A stretch of DNA of 64,000 bases from Zoogloea dura (GTDB lineage Bacteria > Pseudomonadota > Gammaproteobacteria > Burkholderiales > Rhodocyclaceae), in NCBI RefSeq assembly GCF_012927165.1, contig NZ_JABBGA010000025.1, forward strand, positions 1-64,000, read 5' to 3'. Position numbers and translations under genes: made by a program. Positions within the stretch are counted from its first letter, which is position 1. The number at the start of each line of letters is the position of its first letter. Below, in pieces: positions 57,583 through 64,000 of the stretch. Under the pieces are notes generated by a model. It searched no databases, was not told the origin of the DNA, and saw only the letters and a list, made by a program, of their open reading frames with translations.

Positions 57583-58899
57583 GTGTTTGCCAACCGAAAG
57601 TGGCTTGCCCACCTGCGCCACTACGCCGACGCCATCGAAGCCGGCACCCCCTTCCCCGCCCCCTTCCGCGGCACCCGTGCCTTCCGGGAGCTCGACACCC
57701 GCCTGCATGCGGCGCAGGAGGCCGGCCTGCAACGCAGCACCGCCATCGCCCGCCGGAGCGAGGCCCTCGAACAGCAGCTGGCCGGCCAGGCCGCCGAGCT
57801 GGCAGCCGCCCGCGCCGAACTCGAGCGCCTGGCCGAACGCTTCGACCTGATCAGCCGGGCCAGCGGCGAAGGCCTGTGGGACATCAGCCTGGTGGGCGGC
57901 GACCCGGCCCATCCGGCCAGCGTGGTCTGGTGGTCGCGCCAGCTGCGTCAGCTGCTGGGCTTCCACGACACCGGCGACTTCCCCGACCGGCTGGACAGCT
58001 GGAGCGGGCGCCTGCATCCGGACGACGCGCCACAGGTCGCCGCCGCCTTCACCGCCCACCTGTCCGATCGCAGCGGCCGCACGCCCTATGACATCGAATA
58101 CCGGATGGCCCGCAAGGACGGCAGCTACCGCTGGTTCCGCGCCATCGGCACCACTCTGCGCGACGGCCAGGGCACACCGCTGCGGGTGGCCGGCTCGCTG
58201 GTGGACATCCATGAACAACGCGAACAGGCCGCCCTGCTGACCCGCAGCGTGGACCGCTTCGAACTGGTGCGGGAGCTGCTCTCCGATGGCCTGTGGGACA
58301 TCGAGATCCTCAACGGGCGGGCCCTCGACCCCGCCAACCCGGTGTGGTGGTCGCAACAGTTCCGCCGCCTGCTTGGCTTCACCGACGAGAGCGACTTCCC
58401 GAACACCCTCGATGCCTGGGCCTCGCGCCTGCACCCGGACGACCGGGACGCCACCTTCAGCGCCTTCATCGCCCACCTGGAAGACCGCCGCGGCCTCACC
58501 CCCTACGACCAGCGCTTCCGGCTGGCCCTGAAGAATGGCGACTACCACTGGTTCCGCGCCTCGGCCCAGACCCGCCGCCACCCGGACGGGCGCCCCCTGC
58601 GGGCGGTCGGCGCCCTGATCGACATCGACGCCCAGCTGCGCGAAAGCGAGGCGCGCAACACGCGCGACAAACAGCAGGCGCGCCTGGAGGCCACCCTCGC
58701 GCGGATCAACGCCCTGGTCGGCACCATCAAGGAGATCGCCGACCAGACCAACCTGCTGGCCCTCAACGCCGCCATCGAGGCCGCCCGCGCCGGCGAAAGC
58801 GGCCGCGGCTTCGCCGTGGTGGCCGACGAGGTGCGCAAGCTTGCCGAGCGCACCCGGGACACCACAGCGCGGATCGAGCAGATGGCTGAAGAAGCGTAA
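57583..58899 (+). CDS. Soluble PAS-PAS chemoreceptor with short signalling domain
   Basis: A 438-residue cytoplasmic receptor. After an N-terminal coiled coil (about 50-80) it has two PAS_3 domains (about 85-205 and 225-345), each with GLWDI and a YRWFRA/YHWFRA motif, then a compact MCP tip ([41 protein letters not shown]) that ends about 20 residues later. It lacks membrane helices and has no C-terminal receptor tail. The start is GTG with GAGGAG eight bases earlier. It follows the GTPase by 22 nt. Confidence 0.88.
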   Translation: MFANRKWLAHLRHYADAIEAGTPFPAPFRGTRAFRELDTRLHAAQEAGLQRSTAIARRSEALEQQLAGQAAELAAARAELERLAERFDLISRASGEGLWDISLVGGDPAHPASVVWWSRQLRQLLGFHDTGDFPDRLDSWSGRLHPDDAPQVAAAFTAHLSDRSGRTPYDIEYRMARKDGSYRWFRAIGTTLRDGQGTPLRVAGSLVDIHEQREQAALLTRSVDRFELVRELLSDGLWDIEILNGRALDPANPVWWSQQFRRLLGFTDESDFPNTLDAWASRLHPDDRDATFSAFIAHLEDRRGLTPYDQRFRLALKNGDYHWFRASAQTRRHPDGRPLRAVGALIDIDAQLRESEARNTRDKQQARLEATLARINALVGTIKEIADQTNLLALNAAIEAARAGESGRGFAVVADEVRKLAERTRDTTARIEQMAEEA

Positions 58900-58901
58900 T
58901 G

Positions 58902-59000
58902 GCCCCCACGCTCCCCGCTGCGCGGCTCGCTGCCCCCCGGGGGGGCGCCTTTCATCTTGGGGCGGCCCGGCGATGAAAGATGCCCCCACGCTCCCCGCTG
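58902..59000. repeat. Short intergenic direct repeat with hairpins
   Basis: GCCCCCACGCTCCCCGCTG occurs identically at 58902-58920 and 58982-59000. Between the copies are a CCCCCCGGGGGG palindrome and CTTTCATC/GATGAAAG arms. It looks like an intergenic palindromic repeat unit common in GC-rich beta-proteobacteria. Confidence 0.7.
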
Positions 59001-59008
59001 TGCGGCAA

Positions 59009-59043
59009 TAAAAAAACGGGTCCTCCCCGGCCAGGGAGGACCC
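59009..59043 (-). terminator. Terminator of the dimethylformamidase-like operon
   Basis: A perfect ten-base hairpin GGGTCCTCCC / GGGAGGACCC (59018-59043) is followed on the minus strand by GTTTTTTT. A second inverted repeat CACCGCCCC / GGGGCGGTG (59047-59089) lies between it and the stop at 59112. Confidence 0.88.
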
Positions 59044-59111
59044 GAACACCGCCCCGTGCTCCAGGGAGGAGGGTGAAACCGGGGCGGTGGCCTCACACAG
59101 GAAAATGGGTT

Positions 59112-61400
59112 TCAGGGACGGGCGGCGCGCCCGGGTAGCGGCCCCGGCCGGATGAAGGCATCCAGCACATTGGCGGTGATCCGCGACACCGGGTTGTCGA
59201 AGCCCCGGCTGGGCAGGGCGCTGGTCCAGGCGATGGAGCCGGTGGAGAACACCGCGCCGTCGTTCAGCGTGTCGAAGAACACCACGTCGGCCCGGCACTG
59301 GTAGTCCTGGGTCGCCCCCTGGCCGGGGAACATGTAGTAGATCTCCTCGGAGACCCGCGGGTAGTTGTCGCTGAGCCCTTGCGAGGTGGCCAGCAGGTAG
59401 GCACCCGGCGGGGTGCCCAGGTGGAGGTCGTAGCGGTCCAGCTCGAGGCCGGCGGCGCCGCCCAGGGCCAGGCCGAAGTCGCCGATCAGGGTCTCCGGTA
59501 CGCCCGCCATGATCCACTCCAGCTCCGGCTTGTCGGCGTCGGGCATGCGGCTGTAGGAACCGGAGGCATCGAAGCCCTCGGTGGCGAAGCCGACCCCGAG
59601 CAGCTTCTGCGGCGTGCGCCCGATGTTGCGCCACAGGCCGCTGCGCACCGGCTCGCTCTGGTTGTAGTGCTCGCCAGGCTGGGCCTGCCAGGCGCGGGAG
59701 CCGGAATCGAGCTTGCGCACCTCCATGCACCAGGGCTCGTCGTCACGGAAGCTCACCGCCCAGTAGTAGCCGTTGGCGCCGGTGTAGATCAGCCGCCCGC
59801 CGCCGCCCAGGTACTGTTCGGTGGCGTCCATCATGCGCCACGAGTAGTACTCCGGATGGCTGCCGGTGATCACCGCCTGGTAGGGCTGCAGGGCGGCCAG
59901 GCCGTCCCGGTGCAGGTCGTGGTCGGTGAGCACCTCGTAGTCGTAACCCTTGTGGGTGAGCCAGGCGATCATCGACAGGTCGGCCGGAAACTGCCAGGTG
60001 CTGCCCAGGGCCATGCGGTAACGCGGCCGCATGTTGAGGATGGGGCGCCGCCAGGAGCTGAAGCAGACCCCTGCCCCATCGCTGTGGCAGTCGTAGGCCG
60101 ACAGGCCCAGCTCCGGCCGCTCGACGCGGATCATGTCGTCCTCGCTGAGGATGGGCGTGCGCCCGAAGATGGGCTGCACCACCGGCGAGCTGAAGGACAG
60201 CTGCTCGTTGGCATAAGCCAGGTAGGAGGCGGTGGCCATCAGCACGGCGATCGGAGCCCTGGGGGTGGCGGCCCGCACGAAGAAGGGGATGTGCTCCTCC
60301 ACGCCGCCCTGGCGCAGCTTGAGGGCATAGCAGCCGCTGGGCAGGTCGGCCGGCACTTCGAGGCTGCAGGCAGGCGTCCACCGGCAGTCGATCAGCGCGT
60401 CGTCGTGGAAATGCACGCCGCCGTACTGCTCCGGGGCCAGGCGGTAGCTGTCGTCACGGCCGCTCCAGTTGAAGCCGGTCATGGCCCGCACCGGGCGGTT
60501 GAAGCCCTCCAGGTCGAGCGCCGCCGGGCCCTGGTCCACCAGGGTATCGCCGATGCCGGCCGGGCCGTAGCCGATGCTCGGGTTCCAGTAGGCGAGCAGC
60601 CGGAATTCCCGGCCCGGCAGGCCGTCGGCGTCGCGCCGGATGGCGTCAAAGGCGGCGGCGTCGAGGGCACGACCGACCAGGCCGCAGCGATCGATCTTGC
60701 CGTTGTACAGATCCACCACCTGGGCCGGCGTACCCAAACGATGGCTGCCGGCCAGCACGAAGGGAGTGTCGGGCAGGTGCAGGATGGCCTGGGTCAGCAC
60801 GCCCGCCCGCCGTTCGGCATAGGCATAGGGCAGGATCGGTGCATGCAGGGAGTTGCTGGCATTGATCACCGCCTCCTGGTACAGGCGCGTCTCGCCGCTG
60901 GCCGGGTCGTGGCTGAAGCCCACCAGGTACCAGCAGCGGGCGAACAGGGGCACCTCGCCGAGCAGGTGGGCGACGCTGATGCCGTCGCCGAGGGCCAGCT
61001 CGAGCCGCCCCTGGGCGTCGATGCCGAAGCGGTAGCCGCTGACCCGCGCCGCATCCCAGCGCCCGAAGAGGGTCTGGGAGCGGCCGCCGGGCGTGGTCGG
61101 CCAGATGAAGGCAAAGCCACTGAAGGCCCCGTCGGGCGCCAGCAGCCCGGCCGGATCGGCGACCCGGGCGAAGCTGCCCACCTGGGTGAACTGGCGCGCC
61201 ACCGCCAGCGCCCCGTCCAGCGGGCTGGCGACGGGCGTGTCCAGGTAGCCCGGGCCGTCCGGGTGCTCATCGCCGTGGATCAGGCGGACCAGTTGGGCCT
61301 CCACCCGGGTGGTGCCCTCGGCGCTGACCATGAAGTCGACACGTTCGCCGGCACGCACCGAGAGGGGATCGCAATAGCCAAAGATGCGGACGTTTTCCAT
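59112..61400 (-). CDS. N,N-dimethylformamidase-like large subunit
   Basis: A 762-residue protein of the same length as the known DMFase heavy chain. It has a LamG-like N-terminal region (about 60-250) and a C-terminal glutamine-amidotransferase-like fold. Tyr396 (ASYLAYANE), Tyr436 (GLSAYDCHSDG) and Glu517 (GSHPEYYS) fall within four residues of the Tyr-Tyr-Glu iron ligands reported for DMFase, so an iron centre is likely. It would hydrolyse an N-substituted amide such as dimethylformamide to an amine and formate. The actual substrate is not proven because relatives occur in non-DMF settings. Confidence 0.85.
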   Translation of the reverse strand: MENVRIFGYCDPLSVRAGERVDFMVSAEGTTRVEAQLVRLIHGDEHPDGPGYLDTPVASPLDGALAVARQFTQVGSFARVADPAGLLAPDGAFSGFAFIWPTTPGGRSQTLFGRWDAARVSGYRFGIDAQGRLELALGDGISVAHLLGEVPLFARCWYLVGFSHDPASGETRLYQEAVINASNSLHAPILPYAYAERRAGVLTQAILHLPDTPFVLAGSHRLGTPAQVVDLYNGKIDRCGLVGRALDAAAFDAIRRDADGLPGREFRLLAYWNPSIGYGPAGIGDTLVDQGPAALDLEGFNRPVRAMTGFNWSGRDDSYRLAPEQYGGVHFHDDALIDCRWTPACSLEVPADLPSGCYALKLRQGGVEEHIPFFVRAATPRAPIAVLMATASYLAYANEQLSFSSPVVQPIFGRTPILSEDDMIRVERPELGLSAYDCHSDGAGVCFSSWRRPILNMRPRYRMALGSTWQFPADLSMIAWLTHKGYDYEVLTDHDLHRDGLAALQPYQAVITGSHPEYYSWRMMDATEQYLGGGGRLIYTGANGYYWAVSFRDDEPWCMEVRKLDSGSRAWQAQPGEHYNQSEPVRSGLWRNIGRTPQKLLGVGFATEGFDASGSYSRMPDADKPELEWIMAGVPETLIGDFGLALGGAAGLELDRYDLHLGTPPGAYLLATSQGLSDNYPRVSEEIYYMFPGQGATQDYQCRADVVFFDTLNDGAVFSTGSIAWTSALPSRGFDNPVSRITANVLDAFIRPGPLPGRAARP

Positions 61401-61402
61401 GA

Positions 61403-61756
61403 TTACCTCGCTGCCGCGTTGAAGTCGGCCAGGCGCTTGAGAAAGACGGCGTGGTAGACCGCGTCCATGCTGTCGTAGAGGGTGTCGTCGGCGGGCTGCG
61501 GGCGCCGGCCGCGCTGCCCGGTCAGGCGGACGATGCGATAGGGGCCGAAGGGCCCGGCGGTGGCGATGCCGTACTTGCCGGGCACCGGCCCGCGCCGGAA
61601 GTAGTTGAGGACCCGCGCCAGGGCATCGCTGTGGGCGCCCAGCGGCGCCAGGCGATGCTCTTCGATCAGCGCCGGGGTGATGCTGCGGGCGATCTGCCCG
61701 GCCAGGCGCTGGTCGAAGCGGGCGTAGCAGAGGAGATCGCGGTTCTCGATGTTCAT
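61403..61756 (-). CDS. N,N-dimethylformamidase-like small subunit
   Basis: A 117-residue protein starting MNIENRDLLCYARFDQRLA; it ends two bases before the large subunit starts. Known DMFase light chains are about 130 residues and share this short, positively charged helical character (RGPVPGKYGIATAGPFGPYRIVRLTG). The start lies one base beyond the amidase stop; the longer frame runs backward through the amidase and is rejected. Confidence 0.8.
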   Translation of the reverse strand: MNIENRDLLCYARFDQRLAGQIARSITPALIEEHRLAPLGAHSDALARVLNYFRRGPVPGKYGIATAGPFGPYRIVRLTGQRGRRPQPADDTLYDSMDAVYHAVFLKRLADFNAAAR

Positions 61757-61757
61757 C

Positions 61758-63197
61758 TCAGCCTCCGGCGAGTTTCGACGCGTGGATGGCAGGGGTGCGC
61801 TGATGCCATGGCATGGCGGTCTCCAGCTCGGCGGCCAGTTGCAGCAGGGTGCCCTCCCCGCCCATCGGCGCCGCAAAGTGCATGCCGACAGGCAGCTCGC
61901 CGGCCATGCCGAGGGGCAGCGAGATGGCCGGCAGGCCGGTGAAGTTGAACAGCGCGGTGTAGGGGCAGATGTCGAAGATGCGGTCGTACCAGCCACGGGC
62001 ATCCAGGCTCGGATCGTTCTGGTTGAGGTAGCCGATGGGCGGCGGCGGCGTGCGCATGGTGGGGGTGAGCAGCAGGTCGTACTTGCCGTAGAAGGCGGCC
62101 ACCTGGCGGCTGACGCTGTTCATCGCGGCCAGGGCCTGCTCCAGCTGCAGGCCGCTGAGGCGCCGCCCGTAGTCGATGCAGGCGCGGGTGCAGGCCTCGA
62201 CCTCGTTCTCGTCGTAGTCCCGGCCCAGCGCCGCGGCGGTGCCGAGGGCCGCCGAGGCGAGGAAGGACGACCAGATCATCACGTTGGCCGAATGGAACTG
62301 CTCCGCGTCATAGGACGGTGCGTCGATCTCGACCGAATGGCCCAGGTCGGTGAGGGTTCGGATGGTCTGCTGCAGCACGGCCTGGCAGGCCGGATCGGCC
62401 TTGTCGCTGCCGGGCAGGCGGTCGGCCACGGCGATCGACAGGCGGTGCCCCGGCCGGCGGATCTGCAGGGCGTAGGCCTCGGCGGGCCGCTCGATGTTGA
62501 ACATCTCGCCGGGATGCGGCCCTTCCAGGGCGTCGAGCAGGGCTGCCGCGTCGCGCACGCTGCGGGTCACCACGAACTCGTTGGCCTGCCCCATCAAGGG
62601 CAGCCCGTAATCGGGCCCGAAGGGCAGGCGCCCGCGGGAGGGCTTGAGCCCGACCAGCCCACAGGCCGATGCCGGGATGCGGATGGAGCCGCCGCCGTCG
62701 TTGGCATGGGCCACCGGCACGATGCCGGCCGCCACCGCTGCGCTGGCTCCGCCGCTGGAACCGCCCGAGCTGTGGCCCAGGTGCCAGGGGTTGCGGGTGG
62801 GGCCGTGCAGCACGCACTCGGTGCTGGCATTGAAGCCCAGCTCCGGCGTGGTGGTGCGCCCCAGGGTGGCCAGCCCGGCGCGCCGGAAGCGGGCCATCAG
62901 CTCGCTGTCATGGGCCGACACGTAGCGGCCGGCCATCAGCCGGGAACCGCCGTCGCAGGCGATCCCCTCGGCATGCAGCACCAGGTCCTTGATCAGGAAG
63001 GGCACGCCGGCAAACAGGCCGTCCTGCTCGTAGTGCAAGGCGTGGGGAAAGATCTCGATGATGGCGTTGATGTCCGGGTTGAGGCCGGCAGCAGCACGGC
63101 GGGCGCAGTCGTGCAGTTCCTGGGCACTCACTTCGCCGCGGTCGAGCAGGGCCGCCAGGGCGGTGGCGTCGAGGCGGCTGTATTCGTCAATCTTCAT
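61758..63197 (-). CDS. Amidase-signature hydrolase
   Basis: A 479-residue amidase with Lys in PFLIKDLVLHAEG, the Ser-rich loop GHSSGGSSGGASAAVAAG and NDGGGSIRIPASACGLVGLKPSRG. It could hydrolyse a related amide or carbamoyl compound in the same pathway as the iron amidase. It is 68 nt after the DUF1329 stop. It is not close to IacH. Confidence 0.88.
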   Translation of the reverse strand: MKIDEYSRLDATALAALLDRGEVSAQELHDCARRAAAGLNPDINAIIEIFPHALHYEQDGLFAGVPFLIKDLVLHAEGIACDGGSRLMAGRYVSAHDSELMARFRRAGLATLGRTTTPELGFNASTECVLHGPTRNPWHLGHSSGGSSGGASAAVAAGIVPVAHANDGGGSIRIPASACGLVGLKPSRGRLPFGPDYGLPLMGQANEFVVTRSVRDAAALLDALEGPHPGEMFNIERPAEAYALQIRRPGHRLSIAVADRLPGSDKADPACQAVLQQTIRTLTDLGHSVEIDAPSYDAEQFHSANVMIWSSFLASAALGTAAALGRDYDENEVEACTRACIDYGRRLSGLQLEQALAAMNSVSRQVAAFYGKYDLLLTPTMRTPPPPIGYLNQNDPSLDARGWYDRIFDICPYTALFNFTGLPAISLPLGMAGELPVGMHFAAPMGGEGTLLQLAAELETAMPWHQRTPAIHASKLAGG

Positions 63198-63264
63198 GGT
63201 GTCTGGCTCTCTTTCGATGAATGGGGGGATGCGGGGCGGGCGGGCCCGCCTTGCGTGCCAAGCC

Positions 63265-64000
63265 TTACTTGCCGGCCTCGCGCTCGAGGGCTTCGGCGGT
63301 GATGGTCTTGTCGTTGATCTTGGGATCGTTCATGACCCAGTCGCTGGCGAACACCGTGGCGTGGCGCCGCTTGACGTCGATGAAGCGGCCCTGCAGCGCG
63401 GAGAAGCCCTTGAAGCCGTCCTTGCCGACGACGGGCGCGCGCTCGTAGCTGATGAACTTCCAGAACTCGCCCTTCTTGTCGTAGATCTCCGAGTGGTAGG
63501 CCTGGAACAGCTCGGCATCCACGTACACCACGCGCTTGCCATAGGGGTGCTCGGTGGCCGGGGTCACCTCCAGCTCGTACACCTCGCGGGGTTCCCAGGC
63601 ATTGCGGCTGTTGATGTAGGGCGGCTGCTCCAGGTCGGACTGCAGCAGTTCGGCGGGGGTGCGCTTCTTCGATTCATCGACCGGCTTGCCCGCATGGGCC
63701 ACCGCCAGCACCCAGCGCTTGCCCTTCAGCTTGACGCTGGGATACCAGTTGGGCGGGGTGTCCCACACATTGAGGTCTTCCTGCAGGATGTCCACGCCGC
63801 CGCCCAGGGGGTCCATCCAGCCGCCGCCGGAGACCCGCTTGGTGCGCCGGAACTGGTTGATGTAAACCCACTTGTCATCCACCTTGGAGGCATCCAGGTG
63901 GCGCAAGGAGAAGGAGCCGATGCCACGGATGTCCTGGGGATAGGTCAGGAAGACCAAAGTCTTGGCGAGCACCGAACCGTCGCCCAGGGTGCCCGCCTCG
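63265..64000 (-). CDS. DUF1329 protein, 5'-truncated by window edge
   Basis: The frame is open to the window edge; its visible part (about 245 residues, C-terminal half) has DUF1329 marks AKTLVFLTYPQDIRGIGSFSLRH, GGGWMDPLGGGVDILQ, RTPAELLQSDLEQPPYI and GKRVVYVDAEL. It aligns with the complete paralogue at 32024-33334 in order and spacing but is clearly diverged. First visible gene of the operon with the amidase and DMFase-like subunits; a DUF1302 partner may lie beyond the edge. Confidence 0.88.
   Translation of the reverse strand, partial: EAGTLGDGSVLAKTLVFLTYPQDIRGIGSFSLRHLDASKVDDKWVYINQFRRTKRVSGGGWMDPLGGGVDILQEDLNVWDTPPNWYPSVKLKGKRWVLAVAHAGKPVDESKKRTPAELLQSDLEQPPYINSRNAWEPREVYELEVTPATEHPYGKRVVYVDAELFQAYHSEIYDKKGEFWKFISYERAPVVGKDGFKGFSALQGRFIDVKRRHATVFASDWVMNDPKINDKTITAEALEREAGK

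Noticed and set aside
57532-59730. 732-codon minus-strand frame spanning the PAS receptor and the DMFase-like 3' end
   Set aside because: Antisense to the PAS-PAS receptor and out of frame with the DMFase-like subunit; no family features.

Overview
The window is high-GC DNA with the gene content of an aromatic-degrading betaproteobacterium, most likely of the Azoarcus/Aromatoleum/Thauera group (Rhodocyclales). The main reasons are a five-subunit acetophenone-carboxylase-type operon, an indole-3-acetate (iac) operon, a sigma54-preceded glnK-amtB pair and several DUF1302/DUF1329 envelope proteins. The species is an inference; no rRNA is present. Nearly all genes are on the minus strand in long, tightly overlapping operons.

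Region 1 (1-5.5 kb): truncated purU, a divergent XRE-cupin regulator, then glnK-amtB plus a soluble chemoreceptor/solute-binding fusion, and tRNA-Gly(GCC) and tRNA-Thr(GGT). Region 2 (5.5-13.2 kb): a Lol-like ABC export operon (ATPase, FtsX-type permease, LolA-like carrier, outer-membrane protein) with a divergent AraC regulator, and a three-domain protein joining a cyclic-nucleotide-binding domain, acetate kinase and PduL. Region 3 (13.3-17.9 kb): a translationally coupled copper-RiPP (bufferin/Hvf) operon (Cys-rich precursor, DUF692, DUF2063, DoxX, ECF sigma, small zinc-finger anti-sigma), a YitT-like protein and a MarR regulator.

Region 4 (18-31.7 kb): a livJHMGF-type ABC importer (LivM and LivG fused) followed by a complete indole-3-acetate operon in the order iacHABICDEFG plus a tandem 4-oxalocrotonate-tautomerase-like gene. 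The iacH promoter is a clear sigma70 site with a palindrome on its start region, and a 15-bp sequence is shared with the livJ upstream region. Region 5 (32-38.5 kb): a DUF1329/DUF1302/RND/YCF48 envelope operon. Region 6 (38.5-40 kb): no convincing gene, a 589-nt inverted-repeat element and twelve 21-nt tandem units. A ZIP metal transporter follows.

Region 7 (40.8-56 kb): a ketone-carboxylation module: apcABCDE-like carboxylase, sigma54-dependent AcoR-type activator, CoA-transferase, AMP-forming acyl-CoA ligase and thiolase. Four -24/-12 promoters, each with GTCCGGA half-sites 65-155 bp upstream, suggest one sigma54 regulon: ketone + CO2 -> 3-oxoacid -> 3-oxoacyl-CoA -> thiolysis. Region 8 (56.2-64 kb): a COG0523 GTPase and PAS-PAS chemoreceptor on the plus strand, then a convergent N,N-dimethylformamidase-like operon (DUF1329, amidase, small and large subunits) that runs off the right end.
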